Shown: in pieces, positions 1 to 8,640 of the stretch | Layout: the number at the start of each line of letters is the position of its first letter | Numbering within the stretch: the first letter of the stretch is position 1 | Assembly: GCA_942492965.1 (NCBI GenBank) | Contig: OW818656.1 | Span: 930,001-994,000 of the forward strand | Length of the DNA: 64,000 nt | DNA from: Sphingosinicella sp942492965 | GTDB taxonomy: Bacteria; Pseudomonadota; Alphaproteobacteria; Sphingomonadales; Sphingomonadaceae | Direction of reading: 5' to 3' | Program-made: the position numbers and the translations under genes | The notes under the pieces: model-generated | What the model saw: the letters and a program-made list of their open reading frames with translations, nothing else | Database searches by the model: none | Told to the model about the DNA's origin: nothing

Positions 1-242
1 GCCTCGGCCGAACGACCATCGAACTCGAAGCCCTCCCCGAGATCCTGCCCCGCGCAGAACGCGGCCCCCTCGGCGCGCAGGAGCACGGCGCGCACGGCGG
101 GATCGCCGGCGGCCTGCTCCAACGCTTCGCGCAGCGCGGCCTGCAACGCAGCGTCGAGGGCATTGCGTTGCCGGGGTCGATTGAGCGTCAGGCGCAAATA
201 GCCATCGACCCGTTCGACCTGCAATGACGGCTCGGACATCAT
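1..242 (-). CDS. Enoyl-CoA hydratase/isomerase (crotonase) family, N-terminal part, cut by window edge
   Basis: About 80 codons are visible and the 3' end runs off the window. The protein would hydrate or isomerise an acyl-CoA double bond in a beta-oxidation-like pathway in the cytoplasm. The visible part has the crotonase N-terminal pattern: a strand with LRLTLNRPRQRNALDAAL, then VRAVLLRAEGAAFCAGQDL, which is the oxyanion-hole region of the family. The start is a double ATG at 240-242; the only earlier in-frame codons lead back to the TAA of the upstream serine-hydrolase gene at 252-254, so it is the last visible member of the minus-strand run. The substrate cannot be told from the fragment. 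Confidence 0.85.
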   Translation of the reverse strand, partial: MMSEPSLQVERVDGYLRLTLNRPRQRNALDAALQAALREALEQAAGDPAVRAVLLRAEGAAFCAGQDLGEGFEFDGRSAE

Positions 243-251
243 GCGCAAAGC

Positions 252-1820
252 TTAGCGCTTTTCACGCTGGCGCGTGAAGACGGGATCGATGGCGAACCAC
301 GGAGTGCTGTCGAAACCGATGCCGCGTAATCCGCCGATCGATCCGTCCGCCGCGAGTTCGATGTCGAAGGCCCAAACGGGTAGCGCAGGATTGTCCCACC
401 TCACCGCGTAACGCCCGCCAGAGAGATGGGTGAGCGCGCCTTCATAGCCGGTGCGATCGAGCCGTACGCGCGCGCCTTCAGTGACGTGAAACGCGCCCAA
501 CCGATTGGCATACGCGCCCACGAGCGCCGAGGCTGGCGCGATCGCGGGCAGGCGTTCGCTCACCTGCGGCAGAGAGGGCCCGGCGGTCAGGGCTTTGCGC
601 AGAGGTTCCACGCGCGCCAGAATGTCCGCATCCGGCAGCCCGATCAACGGTCGGACAGCTTTGAACATCATCGCGGCGGGCACCGCGATGTTACCGGCAT
701 TGGTGAGGGCGACGAAGCCGATATCGTCTTCGGGCGACCACGCCATCCACGACGTCATGCCGTCGATAGCGCCCCCGTGGAGCGTGTAGGTCGCGCCATC
801 ATAGGTCATGCTTGCAAGGCCGAGGCCGTATCCGAGATTGGTGACACGGCCGGGGTCTTCCAGCGCGCCGACCAGTTGGCGAATATCCATCATCTCGTCG
901 TCGACGAATACGTGGCGCAATTGCTGTAGCCGCGCGGTCGTTTCCGGGCGCAGAATTTGTGCGCCGTCCAGCGCGCCGCCATTCATCATCATGCGCACAT
1001 AGCGCGCCATGTCGCGCGCGGTGGAGTTGATCGATCCCGCGGCCGATGCGCCCAGCACCGGATGGTACGGCACCGGCGTCGGCACGCCGGCGACATAGGC
1101 GTGCGGCGTGGCGACGTTGCCGCGCGCCGTGATATCGAGCGTTGAGCTGGAGCGCGTCATCCGCAGCGGCTGCAGCACTTTCGTGCGCACCAGCTCTTCA
1201 TACGACAGACCCGTCGTCGCCGAGGCGGCGGCGGCGGCCACGGCAAACATCGTGTTGTTGTACGCGAAACCGGCGCGGAACGGCCGCGCCGGGGGCATGT
1301 GTGCGACCGAGGCGACGAGTTCGTCCACATTCGCGCCGAACATGTACCAGGCCGCCAGCCCCGATTGCGTAGCGAGGCCGCTTCGATGACCGAGCGCATC
1401 CTCGAACGTCACATTGTCGTTGGCGTAAGCGTCCTGCATCCGAAAGCGCGGAAGAGTATTCACGATCGGACTGCGCAGGTCGATCGCGCCGCCGTCTTCG
1501 AGCGCCCCGAGTGTCACCGATGTGAAGCTCTTGCCGTTCGATCCGATGGCGAACACCGTATCGGCATCGACAGCGCCGCCCTTGCCCTCCTCGCGCACGC
1601 CGTAGCCGCGCAAATGCAGCACGCGGTCACGCCGCACGATGGCGATCGCCATGCCCGGCACGCGCCAGGTCCGCATCGCCTGTTCGACATAGGCGTCGAA
1701 CGCAGCGAAGCTGGGCGCTTCCTGTGCTGCGGGTTCCCCGGCGTGCGCCACCGGCGCGGCAAACCCCAAGAGCAACGGCAATCCGGCAAGGAGCCGTACC
1801 AAAGTCTTTCTATGAACCAC
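252..1820 (-). CDS. Exported serine hydrolase, beta-lactamase/class C fold
   Basis: A 522-residue protein with an N-terminal signal peptide (residues 1 to about 27, ending in VAHA) and a beta-lactamase-fold domain. The SxxK nucleophile motif is at residues 94-97 (SNGK), a YNN stands for the Tyr-x-Asn motif, and HGG occurs in the KTG-equivalent position. A C-terminal beta-sheet domain of the DUF3471 type seems to follow. Such proteins are periplasmic esterases, amidases or D-aminopeptidases rather than antibiotic beta-lactamases. The start is a GTG with a strong GGAGG six bases upstream. It sits 48 bp behind the TonB receptor gene and 9 bp before the crotonase gene, so it probably cleaves what the receptor imports. 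The substrate is unknown. Confidence 0.85.
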   Translation of the reverse strand: MVHRKTLVRLLAGLPLLLGFAAPVAHAGEPAAQEAPSFAAFDAYVEQAMRTWRVPGMAIAIVRRDRVLHLRGYGVREEGKGGAVDADTVFAIGSNGKSFTSVTLGALEDGGAIDLRSPIVNTLPRFRMQDAYANDNVTFEDALGHRSGLATQSGLAAWYMFGANVDELVASVAHMPPARPFRAGFAYNNTMFAVAAAAASATTGLSYEELVRTKVLQPLRMTRSSSTLDITARGNVATPHAYVAGVPTPVPYHPVLGASAAGSINSTARDMARYVRMMMNGGALDGAQILRPETTARLQQLRHVFVDDEMMDIRQLVGALEDPGRVTNLGYGLGLASMTYDGATYTLHGGAIDGMTSWMAWSPEDDIGFVALTNAGNIAVPAAMMFKAVRPLIGLPDADILARVEPLRKALTAGPSLPQVSERLPAIAPASALVGAYANRLGAFHVTEGARVRLDRTGYEGALTHLSGGRYAVRWDNPALPVWAFDIELAADGSIGGLRGIGFDSTPWFAIDPVFTRQREKR

Positions 1821-1868
1821 AATTCGCCTCCGTTACCGCTCGCACCGCGCGACCCTGTTTACACACGA

Positions 1869-4016
1869 TCAAAATGAAAAGCCCAGTTCGACACCAAGCG
1901 TTCTGGGAGCGACCAACATCGTGTAGTCCGTGCCGAGAAAATCGAACGACAATTCCGAGGCGTCGTTGTCGAAGATGTTCTTGCCCCAGAGCGTGAGCCG
2001 CCAGCGCCCTTCCGCGCCCTCGATGCCGACCTGCGCGTTCACGATCGTGCGCTTTTCGTGCAGGTAGTTCGGATTGTTGAGCGAGGAAACATAGGCACCG
2101 TCCCGATAGGAGATGTCGCCGCCGAGGAAGCCGGTCAGATTGTCGCTGATCGGCTGCTCGTAGCGGCCGGCAAGGCTCGCGGTCCAGCGCGGGGCGTTCT
2201 GCAACCGGTTTCCCGAACAGGCCACCGGATCGCCCTCCCCATCGACGCTGCACCCGAGGTAGGTTCCGTATTTCGCATCGGTATAGCCGATGCCGCCCAT
2301 GATCGTGAGGTGATCGGTCGGCGCCGCGAACAGTTCGATTTCGAAGCCGTCGCTATCGGCCGACGCCGCATTGTTCACGATGAAGGTCGTGCCGACGAGG
2401 CTCTGCTCCTGCTTGTCGGCATAATCGATGTGGAACGCCGCGATGTTGAGACGCACGCGGTCGTTCATCCACGATGTCTTGAGGCCGATTTCGTAGCTAT
2501 CGACGAACTCGGCGGCGAACGACAGATCAGACGGCGTGGTGCCGATGACCGTGGCATTGAACCCCCCGGCCTTGTAACCGCGCGAATAGCTCGCATAGGC
2601 GAGCATATCCTCGGTTGGCTTGTAATTTATGTATGCGTTTCCGGACCATTCGCCTTCGTCGGTCGAATTCCTGAGCGCCGGGACTTCAATGGCGATGCCG
2701 AGTAGCGGCAACAGGAATGCGCCGGGCGAAAGCGTCTGCGCGAAGTCGAGATCCTTGTTTTCCGCCGTGTAGCGCAATCCGCCGCCGACGGCGAGGCGTT
2801 CGCTGAGATCAACCTCGACGTTGCCGAAGAGCGCCCATGAGTCGGAATTGACGTCCGCCGTCGTGAAGGCTGTTTCCGGCGAACCGAGCACATCGGCGCC
2901 AAGGTTGGCGGTGGTGATCGAATCCAGCTCCTCGTGGAAATAGTAGGCGCCCACAACGTAGGTGAATGATGCACTGGCCGGGGATTGCAGGCGGATTTCC
3001 TGGCTGAACTGCTCCTGCTTTTCGGTACGCCCGGTGAAGGAGATATCAGCCACGCTGAAATCCTGGTCGAGCAGCCCCCTGGTTTCATGCCTGCGCAGCG
3101 CCGAGATCGACACTAGGTTCGTCCATCCAAGGTCGGCATCCACGCGTACCATGCCGCCAAGCGATTCGCGGCTGCCGAACGATTTGAAATTTGTGCCGAT
3201 ACGGCGCTTCGATACCGGATACGGATCCGCCACCGCGAGCGCGCCGCCGCGAATGTCCATCATGGAATCGGCATTGTCGTCTTCGTAGTAATCCACTGCG
3301 GCGCGAATGCGCACCGTGTCGCTGGGCTCGAAAACGAAACTGGCGCGGGTGTTGATGGATGACTGGCCGTTATAGTCCGCACCCGTAGCGAAATCCTTCA
3401 GAAAGCCATCGCGTTCCCTGATTTGGGCAGACAGGCTCGCCCGAAAGCCGTTCCCGCCGATCGGGCCGCTCAGGCGAAAACCGCCTTCGATCAGATCATA
3501 TTCGCCTGCCGACACCTGCGCGGACGCCTCGAACGTATCGCTCGGCGCAAGCGTGGTCAGGCTGATCGCGCCGCCGATCGTATTGCGGCCGAACAGCGTT
3601 CCTTGCGGCCCGCGAAGCACTTCGATCCGCTGCAGATCGAAGATCGGAGTCACGAACGCGAACTGACGGCCGATATAGGCCTCATCGATATACATGCCGA
3701 TGCCGGTTTCAAATCCGGGATTGTTCGACGTGGTCGAAAGGCCGCGGATCGCGAACGTATCGCCGCCCTGGCCGCCGCCGGAATTCACAACGTTGGGCAG
3801 GATGCCGGCGATGTCATCGACATTGGCGAGCTTCATGTCCTTGATCTGCTGCGCGCCGATCACCGAGATTGCGATCGGAACGTCCTGCACGCTTTCCTCG
3901 CGCTTGCGCGCGGTGACGACGATTTCTTCCGAAACGGTCTGCGCTACGGCCGGCAAGGACACGCTTGCCCCGGTGCAGCTTGCAGCGAGCAGACAGATTT
4001 TGAGTGTACGTGACAT
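1869..4016 (-). CDS. TonB-dependent outer-membrane receptor
   Basis: A 715-residue outer-membrane barrel with a signal peptide ending in LPAVAQ, then SEEIVVTARKREESVQDVP, the TonB-box and plug start typical of sphingomonad receptors. The plug contains an RGLSTTSNNPG loop and the VLRGPQGTLFGRNTIGG motif, and the barrel ends in a C-terminal Phe (ELGFSF). The open frame extends to 4181 upstream, but that part overlaps the thiolase gene. The ATG at 4016 has GGGAGGGAAA just upstream and a proper signal peptide, so I take it as the start. It is co-directional with the CoA-ligase/thiolase run and probably takes up that pathway's substrate through energised TonB transport. Confidence 0.92.
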   Translation of the reverse strand: MSRTLKICLLAASCTGASVSLPAVAQTVSEEIVVTARKREESVQDVPIAISVIGAQQIKDMKLANVDDIAGILPNVVNSGGGQGGDTFAIRGLSTTSNNPGFETGIGMYIDEAYIGRQFAFVTPIFDLQRIEVLRGPQGTLFGRNTIGGAISLTTLAPSDTFEASAQVSAGEYDLIEGGFRLSGPIGGNGFRASLSAQIRERDGFLKDFATGADYNGQSSINTRASFVFEPSDTVRIRAAVDYYEDDNADSMMDIRGGALAVADPYPVSKRRIGTNFKSFGSRESLGGMVRVDADLGWTNLVSISALRRHETRGLLDQDFSVADISFTGRTEKQEQFSQEIRLQSPASASFTYVVGAYYFHEELDSITTANLGADVLGSPETAFTTADVNSDSWALFGNVEVDLSERLAVGGGLRYTAENKDLDFAQTLSPGAFLLPLLGIAIEVPALRNSTDEGEWSGNAYINYKPTEDMLAYASYSRGYKAGGFNATVIGTTPSDLSFAAEFVDSYEIGLKTSWMNDRVRLNIAAFHIDYADKQEQSLVGTTFIVNNAASADSDGFEIELFAAPTDHLTIMGGIGYTDAKYGTYLGCSVDGEGDPVACSGNRLQNAPRWTASLAGRYEQPISDNLTGFLGGDISYRDGAYVSSLNNPNYLHEKRTIVNAQVGIEGAEGRWRLTLWGKNIFDNDASELSFDFLGTDYTMLVAPRTLGVELGFSF

Positions 4017-4051
4017 AAGGTTTCCCTCCCCTTTTTCGCGAACCCGTGTTG

Positions 4052-5230
4052 CTAAATCGCCGCGTACGCCGTGACGACGCAGGCGCCCCCCAAACCGAGA
4101 TTGTGTTGAATCGCGCGTTTGGCGCCATCGACCTGACGCCCCCCCGCATTGCCGCGCAATTGCTCGACGAGTTCGAAGCATTGCGCGAGGCCTGTTGCAC
4201 CGAGCGGATGGCCCTTCGACAGGAGCCCGCCTGAAGGGTTCATCACCCAGGCACCGCCATAGGTATTGTCTTCATCGCGCACGAGCTTTTCGGCTTCGCC
4301 TTCGCGCGCGAAACCAAGCGCCTCGTACATCACGAGTTCGTTGACGGTGAAGCAGTCGTGAAGCTCCACCACCTGCGCATCGCGCGGACCCCAGCCGGCC
4401 TGTTCATAAGCCTTCTGTGCAGCGGCAGCGGCCATCTTCGGGCCGATGAGCGCCAGCATACTCCCCGTATCGAACACATCGTCATGATCGGTTTCGAGCG
4501 CCTGCCCGACGATCTCGACACGGGGCGTGAGCCCATGCCTGCGCGCGAACGCTTCCGTGCACAGCACCGCCGCCGCGCCGCCGCAGGTGGGCGGGCACGC
4601 CTGCAGGCGCGTGATCGGCGGACTGAGCGGCGGCGCGGCCATCACCTCTTCCAAGGTGATCGGCGTGCGGAACAGCGCCTTGGGATTGTGCGCCGCATGG
4701 CGGCGTGCCTTCACCGCGATCTGTGCGAACGTCTCCGACGCCGCGCCGTAGCGCTGCTGGTATTCCTTGCCCGCGTAGCCGTAGAATTCGGGCAGGTACG
4801 CGCCCTCCGTCTGGCCGCCCGCGGCAGCGAGCTTTTCGAGATGCCGCCCGAGCGGTGCCGGGCGATCACCATAGGCCATCACGATCGGCCCCGGTGCCAT
4901 CTGATCGAACCCCACCGCCAGCGCGCATTCGGCCTGGCCCGAAAGGATCGCCTGCCGCGCCAGAAAAAGCGCGGTCGAACCCGTGGCGCAGGAATTGGTG
5001 ACGTTGAAGATCGGCACGCCGGTGAGGCCAAGCTGATAGATCGCGCGCTGGCCCGCGACGGAGTCGCCGAACACGTAACCGGCATAAACGTGCTCAATGT
5101 CACGGTAGCCGATCCCCGCATCCGTGATCGCGGCAAGCGCGGCGTCTCTGCCGAGTTCGGTGTAATCGGGGCTTTTTCCGGGCTTGTAGAAGTCCGTCAT
5201 GCCCACACCGGCGACCAACACTTTCGTCAT
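4052..5230 (-). CDS. Thiolase / SCP-x-type acetyl-CoA acyltransferase
   Basis: A 392-residue thiolase-fold enzyme of the lipid-transfer (SCP-x) subgroup. The nucleophilic Cys is C81 in NSCATGS, an HDCF motif starts at H291, and GHPLGATG contains H341. The C-terminal GGACV motif of classical thiolases is present as LGLGGACVV. It should cleave a 3-ketoacyl-CoA, or act as a retro-aldol/Claisen partner, as the steroid and terpenoid SCP-x group does. The gene lies 24 bp after the CocE-type hydrolase gene and 35 bp before the receptor gene. No OB-fold DUF35 partner gene is seen next to it, although many SCP-x thiolases and aldolases have one. The acyl substrate cannot be deduced. Confidence 0.88.
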   Translation of the reverse strand: MTKVLVAGVGMTDFYKPGKSPDYTELGRDAALAAITDAGIGYRDIEHVYAGYVFGDSVAGQRAIYQLGLTGVPIFNVTNSCATGSTALFLARQAILSGQAECALAVGFDQMAPGPIVMAYGDRPAPLGRHLEKLAAAGGQTEGAYLPEFYGYAGKEYQQRYGAASETFAQIAVKARRHAAHNPKALFRTPITLEEVMAAPPLSPPITRLQACPPTCGGAAAVLCTEAFARRHGLTPRVEIVGQALETDHDDVFDTGSMLALIGPKMAAAAAQKAYEQAGWGPRDAQVVELHDCFTVNELVMYEALGFAREGEAEKLVRDEDNTYGGAWVMNPSGGLLSKGHPLGATGLAQCFELVEQLRGNAGGRQVDGAKRAIQHNLGLGGACVVTAYAAI

Positions 5231-5254
5231 AATGAATCTCCCTCCTCGCCCCTT

Positions 5255-7075
5255 TCAGAGGCCTTGTGTTTCGCCCGCCGCCCCGCTCGACCAGGGGCGC
5301 AGTGGAATATCGATGAAGCTTGCGTCGGCGCCGCCGACATCGAGGCTCCAGATCGGGTCGCCCGCGGTCGGGTAGCGCGCGAACGTGTCCCGGTCCGCGC
5401 CGGCGAGCAGCAGCACCAGCCGATCCCCGGCGGCGATGCGCGCAGCGACCGGAAATGCATCGAAGACGATGCGCGCCATTTCGCCGGGCACCATAGGCTG
5501 GACATCCGCGCGCCGGAACGAGCGCTGAGGCGCGCCGCCCTCTTCGCGCACGCGTCGATGCAGCACGCGGAGCATCCCTTCCGTGAGATAGACCAGGCGG
5601 CCATCGGGACGCTGAACGGCGAGATAGGCGAACACTGCGCCGTCTTCGTGTGTTGAACTGAGCGCCAAGGCGATGCGCGGCGCACCCGCGAGTTCAAAGT
5701 CCTGCGTGAACGGCGCGGAGGTGAAACGCGCCAGCGATGCTTTCCGATCGGGCCAGCCCGCGTAATCGGGAATGACGCCGGTGTTGGCGGTCCAGCGATT
5801 GGCCGCACCCGTCGTCGCATTGAAATCGACCTTGTATGAGACCGTGATCTCCGATGCCCCGGCTTCGCTGCGCAGATCGTTTTCGCCGAGATAGAATCGA
5901 CGCGGTTCGATGCCGACGGGCGGCCATACCGGGGTTCGCCGCCAGACATCGGTGCCGAGGACAGCGTAACGAATCGTACGTGTCGCCGTACCGGCCAGTG
6001 CCCTGTCGGCGAAGTCCGCAAGCAGTTCGAATTGCCGCTGCACGGAAGGAACCGGCGGCTGCGGTTGCGGCTTGAACGGGTCGGCACCGGCGTAAGCGCC
6101 ATGCGACGCGGCGGTGATGCCCACCTCCACCGGCATGCCTTTGGAGAGCGCGAACCTCTCCAGCGCCGATTGCGCGGTGCCCGCGTCGAGCCAACTGCCC
6201 CACACCTGTGCCGGCACGCGGGCTTTGCGCACGGCGTCGGCGCGCGCGACCGTCCCCATGCCTGCGATGGAAAAATTTCGCCCGGGTAGGGGATCGTCGG
6301 CGTACGTGACGCCGAGCAAATCGATATCGAGCCGCGCATTGGCAAGGTGATCGCGCAGCGCGGTGCGCGCCTTCGCATAGTCTTCATCGCCATCGACCGG
6401 CCCGATATGGGTCATGCCGGCGCAGGCCGCCGCGTCGGCGATGCACGCCACGCTGCGATCCTTGCCCGCGACGGCCGCACCCCACAGATCGCGCATCATC
6501 GCGTTGGCGACCCCGCCCGGGAAGAACAGGTGGCGATAAGGATCGCTTTCGGCCGAGCGCACGATCGCAGCGCGGATCGCAGGTTCGCCCAGCGTCGCGC
6601 CGAGATCGGCGGTATCGGCGCTGTACGAGAGCCCCATCAGCACGACCGCGCCATTGCTCCAGCGTTGCGAAGCGGCCCAGCGGCTGATCGCACCGACATC
6701 CGCGATCTCGGTGTCGCTGAGTTCTGCCTCGCGCACGCCGCTCGACACACCGCTGCCGACGGAATCGAACACCACGAGCGCATAGCCGCGCTGCGTCCAT
6801 TCATGGGCGAAGTGCATCTTCACTTCGCCGCGGCGGCCATAGCGGCTGCTCACCACCAGCGTCGGCACGCGTTCGTTCGCGGCGTGCCGGGGAAGATAGA
6901 GATCGACCGCAAGGCGGTCGCCGCCGGAGCCCTTGACGTATAGCGACTGCGCGCGCTGAGGCAGGTCCGCCGATGGATGATCGGTATGTCGGGCAACCGG
7001 CGCACACGCCGATATCGCAGCCAGAACGAGCACGCTCGCCATCAGGCGCAGGGGAAGGGAGCGGGCGCCGTGCAT
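5255..7075 (-). CDS. CocE/NonD-family alpha/beta hydrolase, lipoprotein
   Basis: A 606-residue protein with a lipoprotein-type signal (lipobox ISAC, lipidated Cys at residue 24), so probably anchored in the periplasm or outer membrane. The alpha/beta-hydrolase core carries the CocE-type nucleophile motif GLSYSAD with Ser at residue 150, followed by the cap and the C-terminal jelly-roll typical of X-Pro dipeptidyl-peptidase/cocaine-esterase relatives (residues about 380-600). It hydrolyses an ester or acyl bond of a small molecule. The open frame extends 73 codons further upstream into the CoA-ligase gene. The ATG at 7075, 2 bp after the ligase stop, gives the lipoprotein signal and is preferred. 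The placement suggests it releases an acid that the ligase next door activates. Confidence 0.87.
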   Translation of the reverse strand: MHGARSLPLRLMASVLVLAAISACAPVARHTDHPSADLPQRAQSLYVKGSGGDRLAVDLYLPRHAANERVPTLVVSSRYGRRGEVKMHFAHEWTQRGYALVVFDSVGSGVSSGVREAELSDTEIADVGAISRWAASQRWSNGAVVLMGLSYSADTADLGATLGEPAIRAAIVRSAESDPYRHLFFPGGVANAMMRDLWGAAVAGKDRSVACIADAAACAGMTHIGPVDGDEDYAKARTALRDHLANARLDIDLLGVTYADDPLPGRNFSIAGMGTVARADAVRKARVPAQVWGSWLDAGTAQSALERFALSKGMPVEVGITAASHGAYAGADPFKPQPQPPVPSVQRQFELLADFADRALAGTATRTIRYAVLGTDVWRRTPVWPPVGIEPRRFYLGENDLRSEAGASEITVSYKVDFNATTGAANRWTANTGVIPDYAGWPDRKASLARFTSAPFTQDFELAGAPRIALALSSTHEDGAVFAYLAVQRPDGRLVYLTEGMLRVLHRRVREEGGAPQRSFRRADVQPMVPGEMARIVFDAFPVAARIAAGDRLVLLLAGADRDTFARYPTAGDPIWSLDVGGADASFIDIPLRPWSSGAAGETQGL

Positions 7076-7077
7076 CT

Positions 7078-8640
7078 TCAGTTCACCAGCCGTTCGGCGC
7101 TGGCCCAATAGCGGGCGCGGAGGGCTTTCTTGTCGGGCTTGCCGAGCGGCGTCAGCGGCAATTCGGCGACGAATTCCACGCGCTTGGGCGCACACAGCGC
7201 GCCCTTGGCATCGCGCACGCACGCGATCAGAGCGGCCGCGTCGGCAAAGTCTGCGCGCCGTGGCACGACGACCGCCATCACCGCCTCGCCCCACTTCTCG
7301 TCAGGCGTCGCGACCACGGCAGAAATCGACACTTCAGGATGACGATTGAGAACCTCCTCGATCTCCCGCGGAATCACGTTGAAGCCGCCGGAGATGATCA
7401 GGTCCTTCTTGCGATCCTCGATGAAGAGGTAGCCGTTCTCGTCCATCCGCCCCATGTCGCCGGTGCGCAGCCAGCCTCCGCCCATCGCCTCTTCGGTTGC
7501 GTCGGGGCGGTTCCAATAGCCTTCCATCACCAGCGGACCGCGCGCGCAGATCTCGCCGATTTCGCCCGTCGGTACGGGATCGAGATTGTCGTCCATCAGC
7601 GCCACCGAAGTCGCTGCGCTCGGAAACCCGCACGACTTCAGCATGTGCGGGCGCGTGAGATCATGATCGGCCTTGCCGAGCACGCTGATGATGTTGGGGC
7701 ACTCGATCTGCCCGTACACCTGGACGAAGATCTGGCCGAATGCCTCGATCGCCTTTGCGAGCTTCGCAGGCGACATCGGCGAGGCGCCGTAGACCAGCGT
7801 CTGCAGCGGCCCTGCGCCGCGCTCCCAGATTTCCGGCCGGTCGAGGAGCACATAGATCATCGTCGGGACGAGGAAGGTCGCCGTGATGCGATGCGTGTGC
7901 AGCTCCTCCACAAACCGTGCAGGATCGAACTTGGCGCGCAGCACGAGTTCGCCGCCGCGCAGCAGGGTGGGAAGAATGAACAGGAACGAGGCATGGCTGA
8001 TTGGCGTCACCGCCAGAAAGCGCATCTCCTGCGGCAATTCGCATTCGCTCGTCTGCAGCAGCAGGTTGGTCACCAGCGAGCGGTTCTTGTGCACGACGCC
8101 TTTCGGCCGCCCGGTGGTGCCGCCGGTGTAGACGACGAACGCGGGCGTATCGCCGCCTGCCACCGCCTGCAGCGGCGCGGGTTCAGCCGTTTCTGCCGCC
8201 GCTTCGATGCTCGGCGCGTAATCGAGGCCGCCGAACGACATCGTGCGCATACCGGGGCACTGCGCCGCCACATCGCGGCCGTGCTGCGCGAAATGGCGAT
8301 CGTCGACGAGGAAAAGATCGATGTTCGCGTCCTGCAGCGCGAACGCATGGTCTTCCACATTGGCCTTGGGATGGAGCGGCGTGTAGCGCAGGCCGAGCAT
8401 CAGCCCGGCCGCGAGCGCGACGACCGCTTCAACGCGATTGGCGGAGAGCAGGGAAAAGGCGCTGCCCGGTTTCATCCCCGCCGCGAGATAGGCACCCGCG
8501 TAGCGACGCATCTGCTCGCCCATCTCGCGATAGGTCATGGAACCGTGATCGTCACTGAGGGCGACCCGATCGCCGAAGCGGCGCGCAGCGCGCACGAACA
8601 GCTCGCCGAGCGTGCTGGAGAGGTGGATGTCGTCGTTCAT
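7078..8640 (-). CDS. Acyl-CoA synthetase (AMP-dependent ligase)
   Basis: A 520-residue ANL-superfamily ligase that activates a carboxylic acid as acyl-AMP and then acyl-CoA. The phosphate-binding loop is YTGGTTGRPKG (residues 171-181). YGQIECPN is the A5 motif, WLRTGDMG the A7 hinge region, DRKKDLIISGGFNV the A8 hinge, and PLTPLGKPDKK carries the catalytic Lys near the C-terminus. The start overlaps the stop of the aminotransferase gene by four bases (ATGA), and its own stop is 2 bp before the hydrolase gene, so the three are translationally coupled. The acid substrate is not evident; the sequence is general medium/aryl ligase type. Confidence 0.92.
   Translation of the reverse strand: MNDDIHLSSTLGELFVRAARRFGDRVALSDDHGSMTYREMGEQMRRYAGAYLAAGMKPGSAFSLLSANRVEAVVALAAGLMLGLRYTPLHPKANVEDHAFALQDANIDLFLVDDRHFAQHGRDVAAQCPGMRTMSFGGLDYAPSIEAAAETAEPAPLQAVAGGDTPAFVVYTGGTTGRPKGVVHKNRSLVTNLLLQTSECELPQEMRFLAVTPISHASFLFILPTLLRGGELVLRAKFDPARFVEELHTHRITATFLVPTMIYVLLDRPEIWERGAGPLQTLVYGASPMSPAKLAKAIEAFGQIFVQVYGQIECPNIISVLGKADHDLTRPHMLKSCGFPSAATSVALMDDNLDPVPTGEIGEICARGPLVMEGYWNRPDATEEAMGGGWLRTGDMGRMDENGYLFIEDRKKDLIISGGFNVIPREIEEVLNRHPEVSISAVVATPDEKWGEAVMAVVVPRRADFADAAALIACVRDAKGALCAPKRVEFVAELPLTPLGKPDKKALRARYWASAERLVN

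Noticed and set aside
252..1820. Antibiotic-resistance beta-lactamase
   Set aside because: The protein has the fold but carries a DUF3471-type C-terminal domain and sits in a catabolic operon; a resistance role is not supported.
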